In this document: positions 1 through 6,194 of the stretch, in pieces | How the letters are laid out: every line of letters starts with the position of its first letter | Position numbering within the stretch: the stretch's first letter is position 1 | DNA from: Actinomycetes bacterium | GTDB taxonomy: Bacteria > Actinomycetota > Acidimicrobiia > Acidimicrobiales > Acidimicrobiaceae | Direction: 5' to 3' | DNA length: 8,563 nucleotides | Assembly (NCBI GenBank): GCA_021823045.1 | Contig: JAKAPB010000052.1 | Coordinates: 1-8,563, forward strand | Notes under the pieces: model-generated | The model's database searches: none | The model's input: only the letters and a program-made list of their open reading frames with translations | Told to the model about the DNA's origin: nothing | Made by a program: the position numbers and the translations under genes

Positions 1-489
1 CAGAGCGACTTCTTTGCGATTAATAAGGTCCGCCAGGCCACCCATATCACTTAGTAACGGGAGCCTGCTCCGCCTCGATTGTGCTCCGGCCTCCCTCACT
101 ACACGAATTAGTCGATCCATTGACGGTAGTTTTCCACCTCGCCTGTCGAAGGTTTCACTCAAAAGATGAATCTCATCAACCCCAACTTCGCACATCTTCT
201 GCAAGGCCCAACTCAATCGATCGAGTTTCGGCATGAATAGCGCAACGCCAACTGGATACTTGGGTAACGGGTCGAGAGTGATCTCGCTTTGGCGCTCTAA
301 AGATAGCCCACCGTTGCGAGTCCTAGATACCTTGGAAGCAACGAACTCTGCCCAGGATCCTTTCCCGTCGGACAAAACCAGTGTTTCGCCTTGCGAAATG
401 CGCTTGACCTTCACCAAATGGTGGAGATCGTCCAGAGATATATACGGATCCGAGACGTCATCGACATAGGACCAAGTCGCTGTTTTCAA
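1..489 (-). CDS. rsmE: 16S rRNA (uracil1498-N3)-methyltransferase RsmE, 5' part only
   Basis: RsmE uses S-adenosylmethionine to methylate N3 of U1498 in 16S rRNA of the small ribosomal subunit, in the cytoplasm. The first 163 codons are visible; the family is usually about 240-250 residues, so the C-terminal SAM-binding knot lies beyond the left edge. Translating the minus strand gives a PUA-like N-terminal domain (about residues 1-70) with the HHL motif at 22-25 followed by VKVKR and a SDGKG turn. The family signature follows: a KLDR segment near 88, WALQKMCEVGVDEI near 94-107, and REAGAQSRRSRLP near 132-144. The start is TTG at 489-487: an in-frame TAG at 516-514 leaves no ATG or GTG between, and AGGAG lies 6 bases upstream. 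The gene follows dnaJ on the same strand, a common order, but a 135-base gap with a hairpin suggests partly separate expression. The identification is firm; the 3' half is unseen. Confidence 0.9.
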   Translation of the reverse strand, partial: MKTATWSYVDDVSDPYISLDDLHHLVKVKRISQGETLVLSDGKGSWAEFVASKVSRTRNGGLSLERQSEITLDPLPKYPVGVALFMPKLDRLSWALQKMCEVGVDEIHLLSETFDRRGGKLPSMDRLIRVVREAGAQSRRSRLPLLSDMGGLADLINRKEVAL

Positions 490-495
490 AAGGGA

Positions 496-500
496 CTCCT
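496..500 (-). promoter_or_regulatory. Ribosome binding site that fixes the rsmE TTG start
   Basis: AGGAG on the minus strand, 6 bases before TTG. It is the best Shine-Dalgarno match in the gap and supports TTG as the true start, since no ATG or GTG lies in frame below the upstream stop. Confidence 0.75.
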
Positions 501-617
501 TATGGAAATCGCCCTACCGCTACAAAGGGCTAGATTACTCTCGGTTCGGCCAAGGTTCGAAGATAGTACGGTGACCCTTTTAGCCTAAGTTGAAAACTCG
601 ACAACCCGAAATGCGAG

Positions 618-642
618 AAATCGGCTACTTCCAGGCCGATTT
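618..642 (-). terminator. Hairpin overlapping the dnaJ stop codon, possible weak terminator
   Basis: A perfect 8-base inverted repeat, AAATCGGC at 618-625 and GCCGATTT at 635-642, flanks a 9-base loop. In the dnaJ mRNA the stem includes the last codons and the final base of the TAG stop. It is followed by a short, interrupted U stretch (UUUCUCGC), so as an intrinsic terminator it is weak. It could attenuate readthrough into rsmE or protect the 3' end of the hrcA-dnaJ message. Confidence 0.4.
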
Positions 643-1740
643 TAGTTTGGAAAAGATGCCCTGATCCACCGGTTCCGAAATGTTCTCACCTCGTATTTCA
701 GCGAGCCTTCGAAGCAGTCCAATCTCCTCGTCGTTCAGCTCATTCGGCGTCACGACGACGATCTTCACAATCAGATCGCCACGTCGTCTACCTTGGAGCT
801 GGGGCACGCCTTTGTTCTTCAGGACAATTTCGGTACCACTTTGGGTCCCCGGGCTGACCGAAAGGGTCTCTTGGCCATCCAGGGTGGTAAAAAGAATCGA
901 GGTACCTAGCGACGCCTGCGCTATAGAGACCGTCTGCTGTGCTCTTATGTTGATTCCGTCCCTGGTAAAACGATCGGACTTAGAGACGGCCACCCGTACA
1001 TAGAGATCCCCCGGAAGTCCACTGTGAGCGGCAGCTGGCCCTTTGCCTGGGAGTCTAAGAGTAGTACCTTCATCGACTCCTTGCGGGACGTCTATAACGT
1101 AGGATCTATCCTCAACGGTTATTCCTTCTCCTCGACAGGTCCTACAGGGCTGGGTTATAATCTTGCCTTCTCCTCGGCATTTGTCACAAGGAACCGTTGT
1201 CACAACCCTGCCCAGGAAACTCTGCTGGACCCTTCTGACTTGGCCAGCCCCCTTGCACGTAGCACAGGTTTGAACACTGGTCCCAGGCTGCGCTCCAGAA
1301 CCGGCACAGCTACCACACACGACAGGCAGTCGAACTGTTACCTCCTTCTGGACCCCAAACACTGCCTCTTCAAAAGTAAGAACAACGGTAACTTCAGCGT
1401 TCCCGCCGCGCCTCGGCCCCTGCTGGCCAAACGGGCTGTTCCCGAAGGCCTGACCAAAGAAGGTCTCGAAGATATCGCCAAAACCCGCGCCGAACATATC
1501 CTGTGCGGAACCTTGTGCCATGCGGGGGTCGTCAGAGCCGTAGGTGTCGTAGATGCGTCTCTTCTCGGGATCCCGAAGGGTTTCATATGCCCGAGTCACC
1601 TCTTTGAAACGCTCTTCAGAGTCCTTGTCACCGCCCGTAATGTCGGGATGGTGCTCACGAGCTAGGCGCCTATAAGCCTTCTTTATTTCATCTTCGGTAG
1701 CGCTACGCGAAACGCCCAACAACTCGTAAAAATCAGCCAA
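625..1740 (-). CDS. dnaJ: Chaperone protein DnaJ (Hsp40, type I)
   Basis: DnaJ is the cytoplasmic co-chaperone that binds unfolded protein and stimulates ATP hydrolysis by DnaK. All type I parts are present in its 371 residues. The J domain (about 4-68) has HPD at 31-33, and a Gly/Phe-rich linker spans about 75-113. The zinc-binding region has four CxxCxGxG repeats: CGSCAGSG (142), CATCKGAG (159), CDKCRGEG (185) and CRTCRGEG (199). The C-terminal substrate-binding domains follow to about 335. Length is normal. The start is TTG, 2 bases after the hrcA stop, with GAGGG 6 bases upstream inside the end of hrcA, so translational coupling is likely. No dnaK or grpE is in view. Actinobacteria often carry two dnaJ genes, one in the dnaK operon and one beside hrcA; by position this is the hrcA-linked one (inference). 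Confidence 0.97.
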   Translation of the reverse strand: MADFYELLGVSRSATEDEIKKAYRRLAREHHPDITGGDKDSEERFKEVTRAYETLRDPEKRRIYDTYGSDDPRMAQGSAQDMFGAGFGDIFETFFGQAFGNSPFGQQGPRRGGNAEVTVVLTFEEAVFGVQKEVTVRLPVVCGSCAGSGAQPGTSVQTCATCKGAGQVRRVQQSFLGRVVTTVPCDKCRGEGKIITQPCRTCRGEGITVEDRSYVIDVPQGVDEGTTLRLPGKGPAAAHSGLPGDLYVRVAVSKSDRFTRDGINIRAQQTVSIAQASLGTSILFTTLDGQETLSVSPGTQSGTEIVLKNKGVPQLQGRRRGDLIVKIVVVTPNELNDEEIGLLRRLAEIRGENISEPVDQGIFSKLKSAWK

Positions 1741-1742
1741 AC

Positions 1743-2801
1743 TTATCCCTCACTAAGGTATCGACCTAGTTTTTCACCAACCAAGCTCACAGTGGAAAGT
1801 GCAAGCGGATAGTCCATTCTGGTAGGTCCAAGTATTCCTATAGAACCAGCTCGCTTGCCATCTACTTCAAAAGGAGCGACTACCAAAGCGCAATCAGACA
1901 ACGATTCCACCCCAGTTTCATTTCCAATCGATACGTTCTGCTTCTTTGAGATCATAGACCGCACGAGCGAGACTACTAGGTACTCATGCTCCAAGGCCTG
2001 CAAAACCTTCGAGACCTTATCCACTGCGTCAAACGAAACTGCCACTTTCGAAGTGGCATTTACCCATAAGTCCTCGTGTGGTTCTTGAAGATTTTGGACC
2101 AATGCTCCAAGAGCCAGCCTAACAAGCTCGTCAACCTTTGGGTCACCACTCGCACCCTGGTCATCTTGCATCTTGTCAGGATCCAGACTCTTTAGCCTTT
2201 GATTTATGAAGTTCGAAGCCTTCTGAACCTCTTCCTCAGTCGGGTCCTCATCGACATCCACCACGAACTTGTCGACACTTCCGTTAGAACCGACCACAAT
2301 CAGTAAGACGGTGCCATGACCCATTCCGACTAGCTGGATGTGTCTAATCTGGACGGCACTAATATCAATCGAAGTCACGATGGATGTGCAGTCGGTCAGC
2401 TCCGAAATCAACTGGGAAACCGACGTCAGAGTCTGCTCAATCTCACCATGGAGTAGTTGAAAAAATCTATTTATGTCGGAAACTTTGTCAAAACTTTGAA
2501 GCTCCCTCTGGACGAGCTGATCGACGTAGTATCGATACCCCCGATCCGTGGGGATTCTTCCCGAGCTAACGTGCGGCTGGTTGAGATAGCCCTCGTGTTC
2601 AAGGACTGCCATATCATTTCGAATCGTCGCCGACGACGCCAAGAACTTGGAAGCCCTAGCGACGTGAGCAGAACCCACCGGCTCGTTAGTCCTAACATAT
2701 TCGTCAACTACCGTCCGAATGATCTCCGACCGCCTCTGCATCGGATCCGTTCCAGACTTCTGCTTTACACTATTCTTCGCAGATACGTCGTTAGCCACCA
2801 T
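1743..2801 (-). CDS. hrcA: Heat-inducible transcription repressor HrcA
   Basis: HrcA is a dimeric DNA-binding repressor of heat-shock genes, classically groESL and dnaK, acting at CIRCE operators and needing GroEL for activity. The protein has 352 residues, close to the usual 340-350. The winged-helix DNA-binding part spans about 23-95, with SSATIRNDMAVLEHEGYL at 56-73 and the wing SSGRIPTDRGYRYYVD at 79-94. The GAF-like and dimerisation part follows, ending in the family pattern SIGNETG (291-297), CALVVAPF and GSIGILGPTRMDYPLA (319-334). ATG at 2801 leaves about 20 extra N-terminal residues; ATG at codon 21 is the alternative, but neither has a good Shine-Dalgarno. The perfectly placed -10-like hexamer 6 bases before ATG 2801 favours that start as a leaderless one. 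dnaJ follows 2 bases downstream, so both are probably co-transcribed. No canonical CIRCE was found upstream. Confidence 0.97.
   Translation of the reverse strand: MVANDVSAKNSVKQKSGTDPMQRRSEIIRTVVDEYVRTNEPVGSAHVARASKFLASSATIRNDMAVLEHEGYLNQPHVSSGRIPTDRGYRYYVDQLVQRELQSFDKVSDINRFFQLLHGEIEQTLTSVSQLISELTDCTSIVTSIDISAVQIRHIQLVGMGHGTVLLIVVGSNGSVDKFVVDVDEDPTEEEVQKASNFINQRLKSLDPDKMQDDQGASGDPKVDELVRLALGALVQNLQEPHEDLWVNATSKVAVSFDAVDKVSKVLQALEHEYLVVSLVRSMISKKQNVSIGNETGVESLSDCALVVAPFEVDGKRAGSIGILGPTRMDYPLALSTVSLVGEKLGRYLSEG
1747..1751 (-). promoter_or_regulatory. dnaJ ribosome binding site inside the hrcA 3' end
   Basis: GAGGG on the minus strand falls in the last two sense codons of hrcA and lies 6 bases before the dnaJ TTG. 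Ribosomes finishing hrcA would cover this site, which points to coupled translation of repressor and chaperone. Confidence 0.65.
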
Positions 2802-2807
2802 TGTTTG

Positions 2808-2813
2808 ATTCTA
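2808..2813 (-). promoter_or_regulatory. Candidate -10 element for leaderless hrcA transcription
   Basis: TAGAAT on the minus strand matches TATAAT at 5 of 6 positions. Exactly 6 bases separate it from the hrcA ATG, so transcription would begin at or next to the A of the start codon. This agrees with the lack of any Shine-Dalgarno before hrcA. No convincing -35 is seen; GGGTTT lies at the 17-base spacing. Confidence 0.45.
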
Positions 2814-2819
2814 TTCGAA

Positions 2820-2830
2820 ACTCGCCGAGT
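2820..2830. promoter_or_regulatory. Short palindrome in the hrcA promoter, possible operator
   Basis: ACTCG-C-CGAGT is a perfect 5-base dyad with a 1-base centre, just upstream of the candidate hrcA -10. Its inner ACTC...GAGT orientation resembles the CIRCE core (CACTC-N9-GAGTG), but the spacing is 3 rather than 9 and the TTAG/CTAA ends are missing. It could be a repressor site; a chance dyad of this size is also possible. Confidence 0.3.
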
Positions 2831-2841
2831 AAACCCCCCGG

Positions 2842-3759
2842 TTACTTTGGGAGCCGATGATCAGTCAGCTTTGGCCCTTCCCCATAACGACGTAACACTT
2901 TTAGCCGGAAGAAGATGCTAAAGGTATCGAGGAGCATCCCAACGACTGCACGTGGCGAAATCGTCGACGTAAACCTCTCCTTGATAGTCACCGGGGCCTC
3001 GAAGAACTTCACATACCCAAGCCTTTTTGCCACGACAAATAGCTCAAGGTCGAAGCAGTAGCCACTTTCGAACATCATCGGCAGCACCGCCTCCAGAACA
3101 TCACGTCTTACAAGCTTGATCCCAGTCTGGGTATCTCGAATGTTTAGGTTAAACAGCCATCTAACGAGAAGTTGATAGGCGATCGAATAGAGGTGTCTAA
3201 GTAGTGGATATGCGACATCGGACATGGGGTGTCTTTTGGACCCGAGAATGATGTCTGGTTCATACAGGTGCATTAGCGCAACAAAGGGAACCAAGACCTT
3301 GGGAGGAATATCCCCATCGGCGTCTATAAAGCCCAAGTAGCGCCCCTTGCCCATCTGCAGACCGACCCTAAGCGCCTCACCCTTACCGCTATTTTTTCCC
3401 ATGTGTATTACCTTGAGCACGTCTTCATCCATACCGTTGATCGACTCACTCGATCCGTCGGTCGATCCATCGCACACCGCGATCACTTCAAATGTGATGC
3501 CAAGACCTCTAAGGATCTCTATAGCCCCTTTTATTTGCGGACGAAGACTATTGCCAGGATTGTAAAAAGGCACAACGACACTGAGGTCTAACTGCTCAGA
3601 CGGGTCGACTCGAATAGGCAAAACCCCCGAAGCCACCTTTGGACTCCGCGCAGACGCCACAAAGCGAAACGGATCCCCTACAGAAGCAAAGATCGTCTTC
3701 TTGTCGCGTTTTCTCAATCTACCTAACCTAAACAACAGAGTTAGAGGCCGAGGGGTCAA
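2842..3759 (-). CDS. Family 2 glycosyltransferase, polyprenyl-phosphate sugar synthase type
   Basis: This is a GT-A fold glycosyltransferase of the dolichyl-phosphate glucose/mannose synthase (DPG/DPM) type. That family moves a sugar from a nucleotide donor onto a polyprenyl-phosphate carrier at the inner face of the membrane. Visible motifs are DLSVVVPFYNPGNSL (58-72), VCDGSTDGS (95-103), KNSGKGEALRVGL (122-134), the metal-binding region DADGD (146-150), LGSKRHP (172-178) and DTQTGIKL (209-216). The middle of 183-206 is hydrophobic, but I see no clear C-terminal membrane helices. The longest reading frame starts at TTG 3759 and gives about 57 residues before the catalytic domain. That TTG has no Shine-Dalgarno and abuts a -10-like GATAAT, so a start further in is quite possible. 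hrcA begins 40 bases downstream. Sugar and acceptor cannot be told from sequence. The family call is firm; the role is open. Confidence 0.88.
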   Translation of the reverse strand: MTPRPLTLLFRLGRLRKRDKKTIFASVGDPFRFVASARSPKVASGVLPIRVDPSEQLDLSVVVPFYNPGNSLRPQIKGAIEILRGLGITFEVIAVCDGSTDGSSESINGMDEDVLKVIHMGKNSGKGEALRVGLQMGKGRYLGFIDADGDIPPKVLVPFVALMHLYEPDIILGSKRHPMSDVAYPLLRHLYSIAYQLLVRWLFNLNIRDTQTGIKLVRRDVLEAVLPMMFESGYCFDLELFVVAKRLGYVKFFEAPVTIKERFTSTISPRAVVGMLLDTFSIFFRLKVLRRYGEGPKLTDHRLPK

Positions 3760-3765
3760 ATTATC
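3760..3765 (-). promoter_or_regulatory. Possible -10 element of the glycosyltransferase gene
   Basis: GATAAT on the minus strand matches TATAAT at 5 of 6 positions and touches the first possible TTG start. If used, transcription would start about 7 bases inside the longest frame, which would exclude TTG 3759 as the start. No -35 partner is convincing. Confidence 0.25.
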
Positions 3766-3926
3766 GAACCGTGGTCAGTTTTTCCTATTTGCCTACAGCG
3801 CAGGCCAATCGACAAGTCTGAGTCTACTAATCAGCGTAGGCGAAGGCGACCTTGCGCTTAGTTGTCTCCAGATCACTTCGCCCTGAGGGTAAATCACCGC
3901 ATGGCGGGTGAGTCGAGAATCACGTT

Positions 3927-3956
3927 TTGGCAATTTTTTACTTCAGCGATTAGTTT
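3927..3956 (+). promoter_or_regulatory. Candidate promoter of the iron permease gene
   Basis: TTGGCA at 3927-3932 (5 of 6 against TTGACA), an 18-base spacer, then TAGTTT at 3951-3956 (3 of 6 against TATAAT, keeping the TA...T frame). The predicted start near 3963 gives a leader of about 14 bases that still holds the ribosome binding site. It lies in the 217-base gap between the divergent glycosyltransferase and permease genes. Confidence 0.4.
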
Positions 3957-3964
3957 TAACCTCC

Positions 3965-3970
3965 GAGAGG
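3965..3970 (+). promoter_or_regulatory. Ribosome binding site that fixes the permease TTG start
   Basis: GAGAGG lies 6 bases before TTG 3977. This supports the TTG start, which also gives the N-terminus expected for FTR1/EfeU proteins, with the first REXXE motif about 10 residues in. Confidence 0.7.
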
Positions 3971-3976
3971 TGACAT

Positions 3977-4807
3977 TTGCTAGCGAGTTTCACGATTTTT
4001 CTTCGCGAAGGAATAGAAGCATCGATGATCGTTGCTATCTTGCTCGCCTATCTAAAAAAGGTCGGTCAGACCGAATACTTCCGCTATGTGATTGCCGGGG
4101 TCGTAGTAGCGCTCGTTCTCGCCGCCACTTTAGGCATCTTCATCTATACGACGGTCCGCAGCTACGCCGGTACAAACCTACAGACCGAGATTGAGACCTT
4201 TACATTCCTTCTTGCTACCGTCGTCATGACTTACATGACCTTCTGGATGCGGTCCCATGGTAAAAGTCTCTCAAATGATCTCGGAGTCAAGGCGGAGCAG
4301 ATCCTGGAAAAAAAGGCGGGGTTCTCCATGGCTCTTATGGCCTTTCAAGCCGTTGGTCGGGAGAGTCTCGAAGCGATGGTCTTCACTCTTGCAATTGTCT
4401 TTGCTTCAAAGATCGAAGGTCCAGCCATCGGAGCGGCACTAGGCACCGCCCTTTCACTCTTCTTCGCTTGGTTCGTCTATCGGTTAGGGCATCGCATAAA
4501 CATAGCAAAGGCGTTCAAGGCTCTCGGCGTGGCTCTAATGTTCTTTGCCGCAGGCCTACTGGTAGATGCTATTCAGAACATGCAGCAGCTGGGTTGGATA
4601 CCATTTTTGGATAGCACGATGTGGAACACCGGCTCATTCCTCAACGATCAGTCGACCCTCGGCGACATCGCCCACAGTTTCTTTGGATATGCTTCTCAAC
4701 CGACTTTGCTCCAGCTTCTCGCATATCTTGTGTACCTTTCCGTCTCAATCTCCCTTTTTCTCGTCCTTGGACGCAAGAAAGGAAGGAAGATGAGCCCTGT
4801 TAGCTAG
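3977..4807 (+). CDS. efeU: FTR1-family iron permease (EfeU-like)
   Basis: FTR1/EfeU proteins are multi-pass membrane permeases that carry iron into the cell; REXXE motifs in membrane helices 1 and 4 are needed for transport. Both are here: REGIE at 10-14 and RESLE at 128-132. The 276 residues show about seven hydrophobic segments, near 2-27, 37-59, 73-92, 116-145, 147-168, 183-203 and 242-265, and a basic C-terminus (RKKGRK, 266-271). This matches the family's usual size and layout. TTG at 3977 gives the normal short N-terminus and has a good ribosome binding site. EfeU usually works with EfeO and EfeB, which oxidise or pass on iron; neither is in this window, so the gene stands alone between two minus-strand genes. 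The symbol rests on family resemblance and not proven orthology. Its 3' end overlaps the photolyase gene by 8 bases. Confidence 0.92.
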   Translation: MLASFTIFLREGIEASMIVAILLAYLKKVGQTEYFRYVIAGVVVALVLAATLGIFIYTTVRSYAGTNLQTEIETFTFLLATVVMTYMTFWMRSHGKSLSNDLGVKAEQILEKKAGFSMALMAFQAVGRESLEAMVFTLAIVFASKIEGPAIGAALGTALSLFFAWFVYRLGHRINIAKAFKALGVALMFFAAGLLVDAIQNMQQLGWIPFLDSTMWNTGSFLNDQSTLGDIAHSFFGYASQPTLLQLLAYLVYLSVSISLFLVLGRKKGRKMSPVS

Positions 4808-6188
4808 CGAAACCATCGCTAGAAAGCTCCCGCAGCCTCCGGAGGGCTTCCTTTCTCTCGACATCGTGGTCGACTATCTGCAATGGATATCGACGTCCAT
4901 CTTCATCAAGGATCGAGTCGGCTAGTGACATACCCGCCCAGTTCCCTACGTCTGAGTCACCGAGTTCCGGAAGATAGCGCCTTATGTAATGGCCTTGAGG
5001 GTCGAACTTCTGCAACTGCAGGGTCGGATTGAAGACCCTAAAAAACGGAGCGGCATCTGACCCACAACCCGCAACCCACTGCCAGCCGCCAATATTAGAA
5101 GCCACGTCCCCATCAAGTAGCTTATCCATAAAATACCTGGCCCCCAGGCGCCAGTCAATGTGGAGATCCTTCACCAAAAAAGATCCGACCACCATCCGAA
5201 CTCGATTGTGCATATATCCGGTCTCAAGAAGTTCTCTCATTCCGGCGTCTACAAGCGGATACCCAGTGCGCCCCTTCTTCCAGGCTTCGAGGCGACTTTC
5301 TGCTCGTGGACCAACGTCCCACCTCATGGAATCGTACCTCACATCTAGCGAAACATTCGGAGACTGCGGGTTGTGGTAAAGGATAGCTCCAAAAAAATCT
5401 CGCCAACAAAGTTCAGAGATAAAGCGGAGTCCCGGATCGAAATCAACGACCCGTTCGAAGATCGTCCTCGGGTGGATACGCCCGAACTTCAGGGCAACGG
5501 AAAGTCTTGAAGTACCATCTTTTGCCGGAAAGTCCCTCAGCTCAGAATAGTCAGGTAGTATCTCGTCGGCAAAATAATCAAGTCGCGCCGCTATCTCCGC
5601 ACTGGAAGTGGGGAACTGACCACGATAGCTGACGACTTGCTCCAGGGGTCCCCATTCGTTCCGAACATCGGGCTTGGATGACCTGAACTCATAGCGCCTC
5701 GGCAGCCGTACGACTTTCTCCACCAAGGCGCTTCTAATCCAGGATCTAAAGTACGGCGTAAAGACTCGAAACGGCGAGCCATCCTCTTTCAGTACCTGTT
5801 CGGGAGGGACTAAGTAGGGTGTGTCGACAAGGTGAAGCCTGACGCCAACCTTTGAGAGCGCCTCTGCTACTTGCCTCTGCATCTTTCTAGATAGCGGCGT
5901 CACATCTCTGGAAGAATAGAGATCTGATATTCCATTTTGAGAAACAAATCTGGCCAGTTCACTTGGGGTGTCACCCAGGAGTACAGTGAGATTGTCGTCG
6001 AGCTCCTCGTTCAGCTCCTCCAAGGACGCTTTTAGGTAGCTGGAGCGAATCGGCGATGCCGATGCCGACAACACCTTTGGGTCGATAACAAAGACACAAA
6101 AGGGCCTCTCGCCATTTTCCAAAGCCCGATATACGGCTCTATTGTCCTCGACCCTCAAATCCCTGCGAAACCAAATAGCACACACCAC
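4800..6188 (-). CDS. phrB: Deoxyribodipyrimidine photolyase, class I CPD type
   Basis: This is a flavoprotein that uses blue light to split cyclobutane pyrimidine dimers in DNA. The 462 residues match the class I length. An N-terminal antenna-binding alpha/beta domain (about 1-128, opening IWFRRDLRVEDN) is followed by the FAD domain. Aligned by eye with E. coli PhrB, the electron-transfer tryptophans are W290, W346 (IDW) and W369 (first W of WQW). N365 matches the flavin-contacting N378, and E259, W262, M332 and W371 match the lesion-contacting E274, W277, M345 and W384. The TDAAPYF motif appears as SDAAPFF (377-383). This set favours an active CPD repair enzyme over a cryptochrome. The antenna pigment cannot be told. 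The start is GTG (a second GTG follows at once) without a Shine-Dalgarno; TAACCT 6 bases upstream suggests a leaderless message. lepA ends 47 bases upstream, so readthrough from it is also possible. Confidence 0.95.
   Translation of the reverse strand: MVCAIWFRRDLRVEDNRAVYRALENGERPFCVFVIDPKVLSASASPIRSSYLKASLEELNEELDDNLTVLLGDTPSELARFVSQNGISDLYSSRDVTPLSRKMQRQVAEALSKVGVRLHLVDTPYLVPPEQVLKEDGSPFRVFTPYFRSWIRSALVEKVVRLPRRYEFRSSKPDVRNEWGPLEQVVSYRGQFPTSSAEIAARLDYFADEILPDYSELRDFPAKDGTSRLSVALKFGRIHPRTIFERVVDFDPGLRFISELCWRDFFGAILYHNPQSPNVSLDVRYDSMRWDVGPRAESRLEAWKKGRTGYPLVDAGMRELLETGYMHNRVRMVVGSFLVKDLHIDWRLGARYFMDKLLDGDVASNIGGWQWVAGCGSDAAPFFRVFNPTLQLQKFDPQGHYIRRYLPELGDSDVGNWAGMSLADSILDEDGRRYPLQIVDHDVERKEALRRLRELSSDGFAS
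4804..4822. terminator. Hairpin over the convergent gene ends, possible bidirectional terminator
   Basis: CTAGCGA at 4804-4810 pairs perfectly with TCGCTAG at 4816-4822 around a 5-base loop. The left arm holds the permease TAG stop, and the whole hairpin lies in the last codons of the photolyase gene. No T-run follows on either strand, so it is not a textbook intrinsic terminator. Its place at a tail-to-tail junction with no spacer still makes a termination or 3'-end role plausible. Confidence 0.35.
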
Positions 6189-6194
6189 AGGGCA

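Noticed and set aside
540..575. GGTTCGAAG resembling a tRNA T-arm in the gap between dnaJ and rsmE
   Set aside because: No matching T-stem, acceptor stem or anticodon arm can be built around it on either strand.
1024..1665. Open frame of 213 codons on the plus strand, opposite dnaJ
   Set aside because: It lies wholly antisense to a well-conserved dnaJ, shows no recognisable domain and has no ribosome binding site; it is a by-product of dnaJ codon use.
2457..2921. Open frame of 154 codons opposite hrcA and the start of its upstream gap
   Set aside because: It is antisense to the conserved hrcA winged-helix region and has no domain or start signal.
3881..3911. Small dyads CCCTGAGGG and CCGC-ATG-GCGG in the gap before the iron permease
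   Set aside because: They have 4-base arms only, match no known operator and are expected by chance in a 217-base gap.
3862..4194. Open frame of 110 codons starting in the gap upstream of the permease
   Set aside because: It overlaps the permease in another frame, its product shows no family, and the permease has the better start signals and conserved motifs.
5029..5379. Open frame of 116 codons opposite the photolyase gene
   Set aside because: It is antisense to the conserved FAD domain, and its composition mirrors that gene.
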